Source: Gemmatimonadota bacterium
Lineage (GTDB): Bacteria; Gemmatimonadota; Gemmatimonadetes; Gemmatimonadales; Gemmatimonadaceae
Length of the DNA: 64,000 bases
Reading direction: 5' to 3'
Assembly: GCA_021299375.1 (NCBI GenBank)
Contig: JAJTGR010000006.1
Coordinates: forward strand, 1-64,000
Position numbers and translations under genes: made by a program. Below are positions 18,001-26,502 of the stretch, in pieces (position 1 is the first letter of the stretch; each line of letters starts with the position of its first letter). The notes under the pieces are model-generated. The model saw only the letters and a program-made list of their open reading frames with translations, did not search any database and was not told the origin of the DNA.

Positions 18001-19742
18001 CTGTCCTCGACGCGTCGAATGCGTTTGCCGTGAATTCACTCGGCGATGTCTTCCGCTTCGCCGGCAGCACCTGGACGGTGGCCGCACGCGGGTCGACGTA
18101 CGGCACCCAGTTCCTCGCCGTGTCCGCCTCGAGTACGTCGAATGTGTTTGCGGTCGGCACCGGCGGACGCATCATCCGCTTCAATGGTTCGTCATGGAGC
18201 AGCGTGACCAGCGGCACCAGCGCGACGCTCAATGCCGTCTGGGCCGAGAGCGGGAGCCTGGCGTTTGCGGTTGGGGCCAACGGAACGGCGTTGCGGTTCA
18301 ACGGGTCGGCGTGGGCCGCCACCAGCACCGGCAGCAACCAGTCGCTCAGGGGTGTCTGGTCCACGGGGGGCACGGCGTGGGCGGTCGGCGCGAGTGGGAC
18401 CATCCTCCGCTTCAGCGGCTCGACGTGGACGCCGGATGCCACGCCCACCTCCCAGCCACTCAACAGTGTCTCGGGCACGTCCACGACGAACGTGGTCGCC
18501 GTGGGCGACTTCGGCACCGTCCTCCGGTTCAATGGCACGAGCTGGTCGGTGATCAGCAGCGGCACGACGGTCGACTACTACAGCGTGGCCGGCAACGAGG
18601 CCAACGGCGGGCGCATGCATCTCGCCAGCGACGGCGGCCTCGCACAGCTGAACGGTTCCACGGTCTCGACGACGAGTACGCCGTACACGCCGCGCTTCTT
18701 CGCGGCAGCGGTGGACGGGAGTGGCAATCCGTGGACCGGCGGTCAGCGGGGCACGGTCCTGCGCAGTGCGTCGGGCACTTGGACCACGCTCAACGTAGCG
18801 CCCGACCTGATCGACGCCTGGACCACGTCGGCCACCAATGCCTGGGCCGTCGGAGAGTTCGGCTTCGTGTATCGCTGGAACGGCAGCAGCTGGAGCCGCC
18901 AGAGCACGCCCACCACGGCCACGCTCAACACCGTGTGGGGCACCGGCACAAGCGAGGCCTTTGCGGGCGGCGACAACGGCACGATGCTGCGCTGGAACGG
19001 GAGCAGTTGGTCGACGATGAGCTTCCCGGGCACAGGCAACGTGTACGGGCTGTGGGGCTCGAGCGGTAGCAATGTCTACGCGGTCACCTCGGCTGGACAG
19101 CTCGTGCGCTACAACGGGTCCGCATGGAGCGTGGTGAGCACGAGTGGCTCGGCGCTCTGGAGCGTGCACGGGTCGGACGCCGACAACGTGTTCGCCGCCG
19201 GTCAGAGCGGCCAGGCGCTGCGCTTCAATGGCAGCAGCTGGAGTGCCGTCAACGTGCCGACGGACGGCACCGTGGCCGGTGTTCTCGCCATGGGCAGCGG
19301 GGCCATCGCCGTTGGCGCGAACATGGCGGGCACCTCGGGCATCACCTTCGCCTTCAACGGCACCAGCTGGAGCGCCCAGAACCCGGGCAGCAACCGCGTG
19401 CTGACGTCGGTGTGGGGCCCGCACACCAACGACGTGTACGCCACGGGTGAAGAGGGCACCATTCTCCACTGGAACGGCAGCAGCTGGAGCGCCATGTCCA
19501 GCGGGACTGCGGATCTGCTCTGGAGCGTGACCGGCGCACCGAGCGGGACAGGCGGCGCGTTCGCGGTGGGTTTCAACAGCACGGTGGCGGCCGGGACCTC
19601 GAGTGGCGGCACGATGAGCAGCGCGATGCGATTCGGAACCGGCGGCCCGTCACCGTCGCTTGAGCCGGCACCGGGCGCGACACGCATGCGCGGCGCGCTG
19701 CCGAGTGGTCCGGCGCGGTGGCAGCGGAAGGGGCGGCGGTAG
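15006..19742 (+). CDS. Big2-repeat and beta-propeller surface lipoprotein (long paralogue)
   Basis: About 1578 residues from the chosen ATG; an in-frame start at 14883 or ATG at 15048 are alternatives. The signal ends in an LAAC lipobox. I count 11 immunoglobulin-like domains of about 83 residues (the first atypical, ten Big2), then a propeller part starting with TSWSSARLGGDLYEDVV that aligns repeat for repeat with the neighbour's TWTASRLGGDLYDDVI part. The same 13 NG[ST]W repeats and a similar tail (LEPAPGATRMRGALP) end it. It therefore arose by duplication with gain, or loss in the other copy, of stalk domains. The stalk likely sets how far the head projects from the cell. Confidence 0.85.
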   Translation: MSACTPRRCSHRLSMRAAVLTVLTSLAACAGGSDSIVGPGPGGGGNGNNGPGAPARLDVSTSAVNLASVGASENITATVRDANGTPINGAAVTWTSADITIADVAVVGTAAVITARAPGRTTVRAQAGAFAQDIAVNVLAIRTLTLAPTTATLRAGDQITFTTSLDADQGALVDLRWQSENTSVATVSAQGVLTALSPGSTIIRVNAVGDPRVGATAQVIVSPARSVLIVAPPATLWVGDQQHLTATLDVDSTETRAVTWSSDDLAIASVNAAGEVTAVGVGTTRIRVTSVADPRVRDSATLRVQPARTVTVSPVTASLGAGETRSFTAQVTIEAGLSTAVTWRSSNPSVAMVAANGMVTGVSQGTTTITAIAEADTTRRGMATVTIVPIVRDLDLTPAAASMFLGDTRQLVATVRADNGASTATLWRSSNSAIASVGADGVVTGVGVGTAMITALSVADTTKRATSIITVRYAPVVTVTPATVSLSLNETRQLTASVQADVGVNTGVTWRSLNPAVATVSASGLVSSASYGATTVVATSVADTSRSASATIIVAPAVQAVNLSSASVNLSPAESQTLTATVIGDAGVSNAVIWRTSSAAIATVSSTGTVTGVSIGTATVTAIAAADTMRRATASITVRAAPQVSVDPATVALTLNDQVSITATVVAGAGVSTAVTWRTLDPTIATVNAVGRVTAVGLGTTLVTAVSVADTMRRASTTVTVIPIVRGISVSPATATVAPGGSTPLTATLTGDQGAPAGIVWRTSAPAIATVSSTGVVSGVAIGTATITALAAGDTTKQATATITVANGVSISLTPSSASLALNEQRTFVAAVQAGSGVSQAVTWRTSAPSVATVSSGVVTGVGFGSATITAVSVADTTRQASATVTVVPQVQSVSVSPATAALATGQTVQLNATVTAQGTLSTAVTYRSSNPAVASVNFSGLVSAVGNGSATITVLANADTTKRATAAITVSAPATRLATSWSSARLGGDLYEDVVSLTVLDASNAFAVNSLGDVFRFAGSTWTVAARGSTYGTQFLAVSASSTSNVFAVGTGGRIIRFNGSSWSSVTSGTSATLNAVWAESGSLAFAVGANGTALRFNGSAWAATSTGSNQSLRGVWSTGGTAWAVGASGTILRFSGSTWTPDATPTSQPLNSVSGTSTTNVVAVGDFGTVLRFNGTSWSVISSGTTVDYYSVAGNEANGGRMHLASDGGLAQLNGSTVSTTSTPYTPRFFAAAVDGSGNPWTGGQRGTVLRSASGTWTTLNVAPDLIDAWTTSATNAWAVGEFGFVYRWNGSSWSRQSTPTTATLNTVWGTGTSEAFAGGDNGTMLRWNGSSWSTMSFPGTGNVYGLWGSSGSNVYAVTSAGQLVRYNGSAWSVVSTSGSALWSVHGSDADNVFAAGQSGQALRFNGSSWSAVNVPTDGTVAGVLAMGSGAIAVGANMAGTSGITFAFNGTSWSAQNPGSNRVLTSVWGPHTNDVYATGEEGTILHWNGSSWSAMSSGTADLLWSVTGAPSGTGGAFAVGFNSTVAAGTSSGGTMSSAMRFGTGGPSPSLEPAPGATRMRGALPSGPARWQRKGRR

Positions 19743-19763
19743 GCGGCGACCTGGGGGGCGCGA

Positions 19764-19814
19764 GCGGGAGACGGCGCGAGCGCGGGGGGCACCCGCGGCG
19801 GCCGTCCCTCCCGC
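19764..19814. terminator. Hairpin between convergent lipoprotein and dacB-like genes
   Basis: gcgggagacggc (19764-19775) pairs with gccgtccctcccgc (19801-19814) with two unpaired bases. It fills the 73-base gap between convergent genes, so it may terminate both. Confidence 0.55.
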
Positions 19815-19815
19815 C

Positions 19816-21444
19816 TCAGTCGCGGCTGAACGCCGCCATGGTTGGCCCCATTGCGTCGATCGTCTCGCGCGCGTGCCAGCGGTCCTTCCCATTGTACAGG
19901 AACGCGAACGCGAGAATCTCGCCGTTCTCAGCGGTTACATAACCGGACAGGCCGATGACATCGTTCGTGGTGCCGGTTTTCGCATGCAGGTTCCCCTGCG
20001 CCGGCGTCGCCCGCATGCGGTTGCGCAGCAGTTCGGACTCCCCCGCGACCGGGAGCGACGCATGGAATGCACTGCCCCACGGCGCGCGGTGCGCGTGGTC
20101 GAGCAGCGACACGAGGGCTCGCGGTGTCACCCGGTCCAGCACCGACAAGCCGCTGCCATCGGTGGCCATGACGGCATCGGCGGGAGTGCCCACCTCCCGC
20201 ACCATGAAGTCGCGAAGCATCGCCCCCGCCGTTTCCGCGGACCCGACGGTCTGCCTGTCGATGCCGCGCGCCGCGTTGCGATAGAGCATCTCGGCATAGT
20301 GGTTGATGCTCTCGCGGTTCATCACCGACACCAGCCGCGCCAGTGGCGGCGACGGCAGACTGGTCACCAGCGTGGCGTTGTCCGTGGCCCGCCCCAGCCT
20401 GATGGTCCCCTCGACCGTGACCCCTTGCCCCTCGAGCGCGGCCCGGAAGGCCCCGGCCGTGAACGTCACCGGGTCGCCGACCACCAGCTGATAGCGTGCA
20501 GTGCCGCTGCGGGCCCCGATGGTCCCGGACACGACCACGCGATCATCCCCTACCCGCCGGGCACTGATGCGCGAGCCGCTCCCGGCCACCGTGCGCACCG
20601 TATTGGTGATCGTCAGCCCGCGCGTGGCCGGCTCGAGGAACACCTCGGCGCCGCCGCCCGCGTGGCCCGGCGTGATCCCCACGATCACGATGTTCTCGTT
20701 CAGCGACAGTGCCGAAAAGGGCGCCGCGTAGCCGGCGCCGGCGTAGCGCGAAAGCCAACCGTCGGGGATCCGGCGTGACTCGAAGGCGGTCGCGTCGGCA
20801 ATCAGGTCGCCGGTAATGCGCTTGATGCCGGCGCCGGCCGTGAACTGCGCCAGCAGCGTCATCGGCGCGTTGGGGCCGCCGCGCACGAAGCGCGGCGACA
20901 ACGAGGGATCACCGTCGCCACGCAGGATCAGGTTGCCCGTCAGCACACCCGCCGCATTCACCGGCCCGTCGCGCAGCACCTCGGTGCTGAACGTGTGCTC
21001 GGGCCCCAGCTTGTCGAGCGCCATCGCGGCCGTGAACAGCTTCATCGTGCTCGCCGGCACGAGCAGCGCATCGGCGCCGCGCGCGAACAGCGTATCACCG
21101 CGGGTGATGCTCACCACCATCGCGCCCCACTCGCCATGGCGGGTCCGGCTGCCGAGTAGTGCGGCCAGGTCGGCGGTCAGGGCCTCGGCTCCGCGCGGGG
21201 CCGTATGGCGCAACACGGGAACGACCGACGCCGCGGTACGCCGCGTCGTCGTCTTGGCAGTCCGCTTCGAGCGCGATTTCGACGCCGAAGCGCGCGCCGG
21301 TGGACGAGTCCGTGTGGCCTGCAGCAGTCCAGCGGGCGCGACCACTGCCACCGGTACGGCCGACAACGCCGACGGCATCGCGCAGAGGACGGCCAGTGCA
21401 GCGAGTCCTCGGGCACGACGGAAAAGGGCAGCGCAACGGTGCAT
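19816..21444 (-). CDS. D-alanyl-D-alanine carboxypeptidase/endopeptidase, PBP4 (DacB) family
   Basis: Penicillin-binding protein of peptidase family S13, 542 residues, acting on peptidoglycan peptides in the periplasm. A signal peptide covers about the first 30 residues. The active-site motifs are all present: SxxK as STMK near residue 131, SxN as SIN near 379 (MNRESINHYAEMLYR), and KTG near 488 (HAKTGTTNDVIGLSGY). A basic, low-complexity segment of about 45 residues (rich in Arg, Lys, Thr) lies between the signal and the enzyme. It is four bases downstream of the acyltransferase gene, so co-transcribed. Confidence 0.93.
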   Translation of the reverse strand: MHRCAALFRRARGLAALAVLCAMPSALSAVPVAVVAPAGLLQATRTRPPARASASKSRSKRTAKTTTRRTAASVVPVLRHTAPRGAEALTADLAALLGSRTRHGEWGAMVVSITRGDTLFARGADALLVPASTMKLFTAAMALDKLGPEHTFSTEVLRDGPVNAAGVLTGNLILRGDGDPSLSPRFVRGGPNAPMTLLAQFTAGAGIKRITGDLIADATAFESRRIPDGWLSRYAGAGYAAPFSALSLNENIVIVGITPGHAGGGAEVFLEPATRGLTITNTVRTVAGSGSRISARRVGDDRVVVSGTIGARSGTARYQLVVGDPVTFTAGAFRAALEGQGVTVEGTIRLGRATDNATLVTSLPSPPLARLVSVMNRESINHYAEMLYRNAARGIDRQTVGSAETAGAMLRDFMVREVGTPADAVMATDGSGLSVLDRVTPRALVSLLDHAHRAPWGSAFHASLPVAGESELLRNRMRATPAQGNLHAKTGTTNDVIGLSGYVTAENGEILAFAFLYNGKDRWHARETIDAMGPTMAAFSRD

Positions 21445-21448
21445 GACG

Positions 21449-22669
21449 TCAGACCTTGAGAACGAATCCGCGCTTCCAGGCCACCCAGAGGATCAGGAAC
21501 CAGAGGGTCACGAAGCTGACGGCGTAGGCAAAGGACGCTTCCCGTGGCGGAAGCCATGAGGCGTACAGCGTATTGAATACGAACCCCTGAGCGGAGAGCC
21601 GGGTTCCGGACGCCGTGGGCCAGGTCCAGAGCGAAGAGATGACGCGGGCCATCAGCCCCGAGCCGAGGAACGCCAGCATCGGGTTCACGCCATAGACAAC
21701 GAATGGAAACGTCCACCGTCGCACCTGCATGACGTCGATGATCCACATGCACGTGGCCAGTGCCACCGCGCCGGTGCCCGCGGTGAATACCACGTACGAG
21801 CTGGTCCAGAGGCTCTTGTTGATGGGGAACACCCAGTGCCACATCAACCCGAGCATCATGCCCAGCGCCCCCACCGCAAAAAGGCCCGCCAACCGGTCCG
21901 CCAGCGGACGGTCCAGCTGCGCGATCCATTTGCCGGCGAACGTCCCCAGCATCATGGTACCGATCGCCGGCACGGTGCTGAGCAGCCCTTCCGGGTCCCA
22001 CGTCTTGCCGCCCACCCAGAGATGGTTGACGCCAAGTACGGTGCGATCGATCCACGCGCTGAGCAGTGCATCAGGCTTGTCGAGCATGAAGCGCCCCGGG
22101 ACCCCGGTGTCGGGCACGGGCACGAGGGTCATCAGCGCCCAGTACCCGAACAACAGCACCACCACGAGCCCCACCTGCTGCCGGAGCGACGTGCGCCACG
22201 TGAGCAGCGCCCCCCCCAGGTAGGCGAGGCCGATGCGCTGCAGCACCCCCATGATGCGCCAATGCTCGATGCGATGCACCACGCGCTCCAGGAAGCTCGC
22301 GCCCTCGAGGGCCGGCGGCCACGTGAAGAAGGGAAAGCCCGAAAGCAGGAAGCCGAACAGGAAGATCAGCGTCCCGCGACGCAGGATCTGGCGCAGGATC
22401 GCGCGTTCGTCATCCCCCCGGGCGCGGCGCGCTTGCAGCGACAGCTCGGTCGTGATGCCCACAATGAACAGGAAAAACGGGAAGATCAGGTCTGTCGGGG
22501 TCCATCCATGCCACGGCGCGTGCGCGAGCGGGGGATAGATCGCCGACCAGCTGCCGGGGTTGTTCACCAGCAGCATGCCGGCGACCGTCATACCCCGGAA
22601 CACGTCGAGCGAGACGAGGCGCTCCGACCGGCGCGTGGCGTCGCGGGAGCTCATCCCTCCCGACCTCAC
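21449..22669 (-). CDS. Membrane acyltransferase, HGSNAT/DUF5009-like
   Basis: 406-residue polytopic membrane protein with about ten helices. It begins RLVSLDVFRGMTVAGMLLVNNPG, typical of the heparan-alpha-glucosaminide N-acetyltransferase-like and DUF5009 families, and contains WTPTDLIFPFFLFIVG, another family hallmark. These proteins are thought to move acetyl groups across a membrane to sugars. The GTG at 22669 overlaps the upstream lipoprotein stop by four bases, so translation is probably coupled; an internal ATG at 22654 is the alternative. A link to envelope sugar acetylation fits the neighbouring dacB-like gene but is inferred. Confidence 0.85.
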   Translation of the reverse strand: MRSGGMSSRDATRRSERLVSLDVFRGMTVAGMLLVNNPGSWSAIYPPLAHAPWHGWTPTDLIFPFFLFIVGITTELSLQARRARGDDERAILRQILRRGTLIFLFGFLLSGFPFFTWPPALEGASFLERVVHRIEHWRIMGVLQRIGLAYLGGALLTWRTSLRQQVGLVVVLLFGYWALMTLVPVPDTGVPGRFMLDKPDALLSAWIDRTVLGVNHLWVGGKTWDPEGLLSTVPAIGTMMLGTFAGKWIAQLDRPLADRLAGLFAVGALGMMLGLMWHWVFPINKSLWTSSYVVFTAGTGAVALATCMWIIDVMQVRRWTFPFVVYGVNPMLAFLGSGLMARVISSLWTWPTASGTRLSAQGFVFNTLYASWLPPREASFAYAVSFVTLWFLILWVAWKRGFVLKV

Positions 22670-23217
22670 GGGCTCCGGGTGCTCGCGGTGTCGGCGAGCC
22701 GCCAGCCGGTGGTGTCGCAGCGCACGGTGAACTGGCGCGTCGGCGCATCCTTGCCATCGTGCTCACCGCCCACATAGTGCCCACCGAGCGACACGGTCAC
22801 CGTGTTGCCATTGTCGGTCTCGGTCTTGCCGCGATACACCACCAGGAGCGAGGCATAGGGCCCCACCGACGCCAGTTTTGCCTTGATCTGCGCCTGCGCC
22901 TTGGGGTCGCTGCTGTAGAAATACGTGGGTCCCTTGTCCTGCAGCACCTTGAATCCGTCGTCGGGTACAGCGGAATCTGTGCCGGCGGCGCTCAGGTAAC
23001 GCTGCGGTGTGGGCGTCGCCGTGGTGATAAAGGCGCGCACGGCCAGTCCGACCGGCGTGGTGTCGGGACTGACGCATTGCGGTCCGGCAGCGAGTGCGGC
23101 GGTGTCTGCCGCGGCCTTGCGCGTGGTTGCACCGTCACCGCACGCGGCGACCAGCACCGTGAGCGGAACGAGCCCCGTGAGCATGGCGGCGAGGAATGGA
23201 CGAGGTCGGCTGATCAT
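22666..23217 (-). CDS. Uncharacterised lipoprotein
   Basis: 183 residues from the chosen ATG. The hydrophobic N-terminus ends VLVAACGDG, a lipobox. The body has Tyr/Lys-containing segments (KGPTYFYSSDPKAQAQIKAK) and a final beta-rich part. I recognise no named family. Sequence further upstream in frame is not protein-like, so the ATG at 23217 is preferred. First gene of a likely operon with the acyltransferase and the carboxypeptidase. Confidence 0.75.
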   Translation of the reverse strand: MISRPRPFLAAMLTGLVPLTVLVAACGDGATTRKAAADTAALAAGPQCVSPDTTPVGLAVRAFITTATPTPQRYLSAAGTDSAVPDDGFKVLQDKGPTYFYSSDPKAQAQIKAKLASVGPYASLLVVYRGKTETDNGNTVTVSLGGHYVGGEHDGKDAPTRQFTVRCDTTGWRLADTASTRSP

Positions 23218-23388
23218 GTCGGCAAGCGAGAAGGCGGACGCGGTGGCTGGCGCGGAGGCTGGCGCATTCCATCCGACTGGGGGGTACATTCCCGGAGTGT
23301 GTCCACGGTCGCGCGGTTTGTCGAGGGGCCGCACAACAGGCGGACACCGGCACGACGTCGCATCCACCTCACGCAGGGGAGGCACCGT

Positions 23389-23886
23389 ATGTCCGCGTCA
23401 TCGAAGGTCGTCCGTGAAGGAGTCGCTGCGGGTCTGATCGGCGCGTTTGTGATCGCCGTGTGGTTCGCGATCGTCGACGGCTTGCGTGGCAAGATCCTCG
23501 CCACGCCGATCATGCTCGGCACGTCGCTCGCCTCGCTGTTCCTCGGCGACGTGGTCCCCAGCGATGCTGGCGCGTTGCTCAGCTATACCCTCTTCCACTT
23601 CGCCGCGTTCATCGCGGTCGGACTGGTTTTCGCCTGGATCGTGGACAAGGCAGAGGCGGTACCGTCCGCACTGATCGGCTTCGCCGGCCTGTTCGCGGTC
23701 TTCGAGGTGGGCTGGATCGGCTGGACCGCCGTGCTGTCCGAAGGCCGCTACGGCACACTGTCCTGGGTGGAGGTGTTCGTCGCCAACCTCATCGCCGCCG
23801 GTGTGATGGGATGGTACATGTGGCGCCAGCATCCGGCCCTGCCACGGCGCGTGGGCGCCGTCCTGAGCGGCGCAAGCGAGGCCTGA
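23389..23886 (+). CDS. Small four-helix integral membrane protein
   Basis: 165 residues with four hydrophobic helices (about 10-28, 48-75, 85-105 and 125-145). A strong purine-rich site aggggagg ends six bases before the ATG, which fixes the start. Charged residues are few outside the ends. No family assigned. It is divergent from the lipoprotein gene, with a 171-base shared upstream region. Confidence 0.8.
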   Translation: MSASSKVVREGVAAGLIGAFVIAVWFAIVDGLRGKILATPIMLGTSLASLFLGDVVPSDAGALLSYTLFHFAAFIAVGLVFAWIVDKAEAVPSALIGFAGLFAVFEVGWIGWTAVLSEGRYGTLSWVEVFVANLIAAGVMGWYMWRQHPALPRRVGAVLSGASEA

Positions 23887-23936
23887 TGGCCCCCTGACGG
23901 ATCGAGCGGGACTGTGTGCCGCGGCACGCGCGGTGC

Positions 23937-24395
23937 TCAGTCCCACTCGGCGTCGAGCTGTTCCGCGAGCGCCGCCAAGGCGCCTATCCAGCGCATGCGC
24001 GCCAGATCCGCCGGCACGCTGGCCGGCAGCCCGCTCTGCTCCAGGGTCACGCTGCTGCGGACGTTGCCCTGCCGGTCGATGGCCACGCTCACTTGCGACC
24101 CATCGGGAAGTGCCAGCCGCACGAAGCGCGGGGCCAGTGCACTCACCACCCGGTAGAGGGGCTCGGGCGACCAACCGCGGCGGGCCGGATCGTTGAGGGC
24201 CCGGTAGACGGAGCTCGCCGGCGCATCGATGATGCGGGTGACCCGAACCGCAACACCTGCGCCGACGGGGGCTGGTTCGGCACGCGTGGAATGACGACGC
24301 GGCGGCGTGTTCCGCGGGGCGGCGCTGCGCGGCGGGTCGTGACGTGGGGGGGCAGGCGTGCCGTCGCGCGGGCTGCGGTCTTTGCGCCGCGCCAT
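23937..24395 (-). CDS. SRPBCC-like small protein
   Basis: 152 residues. The first 45 are basic and Pro-rich (disordered). The rest (VAVRVTRIIDAPASSVYRALNDP) looks like the start of a START/SRPBCC ligand-binding or polyketide-cyclase-like fold, shortened. A hydrophobic ligand is usual for this fold but not shown here. The gene starts 13 bases after the ctaG stop, so it is probably co-transcribed with ctaG; a role in oxidase assembly is speculative. Confidence 0.65.
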   Translation of the reverse strand: MARRKDRSPRDGTPAPPRHDPPRSAAPRNTPPRRHSTRAEPAPVGAGVAVRVTRIIDAPASSVYRALNDPARRGWSPEPLYRVVSALAPRFVRLALPDGSQVSVAIDRQGNVRSSVTLEQSGLPASVPADLARMRWIGALAALAEQLDAEWD

Positions 24396-24408
24396 CAGCC
24401 GCGCGCCT

Positions 24409-25320
24409 TCATCGGCTCACACTCGGCACCCAGCCCACCTGCGCGCTGGCTTCGTCGTCTTCGCCACGGTTCGACCACTTGAAGAACACCACCGTCATCA
24501 CCGCGTAGAAGAAGACCCCCCCGGGAATCCACATGATCAACCCGCCATACTGCTGGTCCTGCATCGGCGTGATGCCGAGGATGCGCGGCGCGGCAGCGTA
24601 GGCCGGGTAGAGCAGCGTGTCGGCCATGGCAATGTAGATCGAGATGATCGACATCGGGATGACCATGAGGAAGCAGTAGAGCATCTGTACCGGGTAGGCT
24701 GCCCGCGGCAGTTCCGGCAACGGCGACATCAGCGGCCACCACATCAGCACCGAAGCCGCAATGAACATCAAGTGCTGCAGGATGTGCACCGGATGGCTGG
24801 CCAGCGCGAGGTTGTACATCGGCGGCAGGTGCCAGAACGCCAGTACCACGTTGAACAGGACGAAGCACCACGTGACGCGGGTGATCGTGCGTGCGGCGGC
24901 AAAGAGCGGGGCGCGACGCAGCAACGGGCGCAGCATCCAGCCGGGCGTGCCGTACACCATCAGCGGCGGCACCACCAGCGTGAGGATGAGGTGCTGCACC
25001 ATGTGCCCGCTGAACAGGTAAAAATCGCTCAGGTCGTGCAGCGGCCCGTTCAGCGTGGCGAAGAGCAGCAGGAGCGCCGTGAAGAAGGCCAGGCGTTGGG
25101 CGCCCGACGGGCCCGCAGGCGCGGCCGCGGCATCGAGCTGGGCGGCGTCAGCCGTCTCCGAGGTGACGGGCACGGGGAACCGGTCCGCAGGCGACGGCCC
25201 CTGCCGCGCACGCCAGAGGTAGGCGGCACCGAACGCGGCGATGCCGATGGCTGTACTCGGATGCACCGAGAACTCGCGCAGCGACAGCGTGGCAACGGGA
25301 TGAAGCAACATCGCGATCAT
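24409..25320 (-). CDS. ctaG: CtaG-family cytochrome c oxidase assembly protein (caa3 type)
   Basis: Membrane protein of the caa3_CtaG family, 303 residues, about seven helices. Family features are visible: SGHMVQHLILTLVVPPLMVYG, then LFNVVLAFWHLPPMYNLAL with a conserved His/Trp pattern. These proteins help place copper in caa3-type oxidases. It lies directly downstream of the oxidase genes but after a strong terminator, so it likely has its own promoter. The ATG at 25320 starts MIAMLLHP; the upstream in-frame sequence is not protein-like. Confidence 0.9.
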   Translation of the reverse strand: MIAMLLHPVATLSLREFSVHPSTAIGIAAFGAAYLWRARQGPSPADRFPVPVTSETADAAQLDAAAAPAGPSGAQRLAFFTALLLLFATLNGPLHDLSDFYLFSGHMVQHLILTLVVPPLMVYGTPGWMLRPLLRRAPLFAAARTITRVTWCFVLFNVVLAFWHLPPMYNLALASHPVHILQHLMFIAASVLMWWPLMSPLPELPRAAYPVQMLYCFLMVIPMSIISIYIAMADTLLYPAYAAAPRILGITPMQDQQYGGLIMWIPGGVFFYAVMTVVFFKWSNRGEDDEASAQVGWVPSVSR

Positions 25321-25395
25321 GCTGAAAGGTGACCTGATCGAGGCGCGGCCTCCAGTGACCGCCCCCCGCGAACCGCAGCGCGGCGGCCTGTGAAA

Positions 25396-25434
25396 AGTGC
25401 CCAGCCGCCAGTGAGCCACTGGCGACTGGGCACT
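25396..25434 (-). terminator. Intrinsic terminator of the cytochrome oxidase operon
   Basis: 18-base stem with one mismatch (25396-25413 with 25417-25434) and a three-base loop. On the minus strand it is followed by TTTTC, a classic rho-independent layout. It separates the oxidase genes from ctaG. Confidence 0.9.
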
Positions 25435-25456
25435 GACGGCCGGCGCACGGCCGCAC

Positions 25457-25801
25457 TCAGCTCAGCAGGCCGAGCCGGATGACCAGTTTGCTGAACAGGA
25501 ACAGCAGCCCGATCAGCGTCAGGCTCGCCACCATGAGCGGGCCCGTGAACAGGGCGCGAAACAGCTTGTGGTCGTACTTGAGATGCATGTAGTACATCAC
25601 CACCAGGACGAACTTCACCGTCGACATGAAGAGCATGCTGGGCACATAGAACCAGCTGTTCTCCCACGCCGGGATGTAGTACGCCGAGACCTCGACGGCC
25701 GTGATGACGGTGAGGACAAGGGCGATCTTCCAGTACGTCGACCACCCCGGGTGGTGATCTTCACTGTGGGCGCCGGGTGCCAGGGGAGCATGGTCTGCCA
25801 T
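25457..25801 (-). CDS. Cytochrome c oxidase subunit IV (caa3 type)
   Basis: 114 residues, three membrane helices, prokaryotic COX IV/CyoD-like. HAPLAPGAHSEDHHPGWSTYW is a His-rich cytoplasmic start and VVMYYMHLKYDHKLFR is the typical loop between helices. It is a small structural subunit of the terminal oxidase. The ATG at 25801 has GAGG five bases before it; a GTG one codon upstream is possible. Last gene of the four-gene operon. Confidence 0.9.
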   Translation of the reverse strand: MADHAPLAPGAHSEDHHPGWSTYWKIALVLTVITAVEVSAYYIPAWENSWFYVPSMLFMSTVKFVLVVMYYMHLKYDHKLFRALFTGPLMVASLTLIGLLFLFSKLVIRLGLLS

Positions 25802-25808
25802 CACCGCC

Positions 25809-26501
25809 TCACTTGATCAGGTAGATGAGCGTGAAGATCACGATCCACACGACGTCGACGAAGTGCCAGTAGAGCGCCGCGATGTCCACGAGCAGGGCAT
25901 CCTTCGGCTGGAGGCCACGCTTGTAGTCGATCGCGAGCAGCGTGAAGAGCCAGAGTACGCCGGCGGTGACGTGGGCACCGTGAAATCCGGTGAGGGTGAA
26001 GAAGCTCGAGCCGAACAGGTTGGTGCGGATGCTGAGCCCCTCGTGCACGAACGACGTGAACTCGTAGGCCTGGCATCCCAGGAACACGATGCCGAGCAGG
26101 CAGGTGGCCCACAACCAGAGCTTGGAGCTGCCGAGGATCTGCTCACCAAAGGTGCGCTTGGGGAGGTGCTTGTTCTGCACGGCTGCCAGGGCGAGCACCA
26201 TGGCCAACGACGACATCAGCAGCACGAAGGTCGAGGCGCTCGTGACCGGGATGTTCAGGATCGGCTTGAACACCTCGCCGGTGGCCGGATTCGTCCACGT
26301 CTCGTGCGGGTACGGCCCCGCGGGGCTGCGGCCCTTGTAGACGAGGTAGGTCGAGATCAGCGACGCGAACAGCATGCACTCGGACCCGATGAAGGTCCAA
26401 ATGGCGATCTTGCGGTTGTCGAGCCCGAGGGAGGTGTGGTGATGGCCGCCGCCGTGGGCGTGGCCGTCACCGTGGGCAACGGGAGCGGTGGTGGCAGTCA
26501 T
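25809..26501 (-). CDS. coxC: Cytochrome c oxidase subunit III
   Basis: 230-residue membrane subunit with five helices, lacking the two N-terminal helices of longer forms, as in caa3 and bo3 oxidases. The N-terminus is His-rich (HGDGHAHGGGHHH), then NRKIAIWTFIGSECMLFASL and the conserved FTLTGFHGAHVTAGVLWL motif. The His-rich start could bind metal, an inference. It begins two bases after the coxA stop codon. Confidence 0.94.
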   Translation of the reverse strand: MTATTAPVAHGDGHAHGGGHHHTSLGLDNRKIAIWTFIGSECMLFASLISTYLVYKGRSPAGPYPHETWTNPATGEVFKPILNIPVTSASTFVLLMSSLAMVLALAAVQNKHLPKRTFGEQILGSSKLWLWATCLLGIVFLGCQAYEFTSFVHEGLSIRTNLFGSSFFTLTGFHGAHVTAGVLWLFTLLAIDYKRGLQPKDALLVDIAALYWHFVDVVWIVIFTLIYLIK

Positions 26502-26502
26502 C

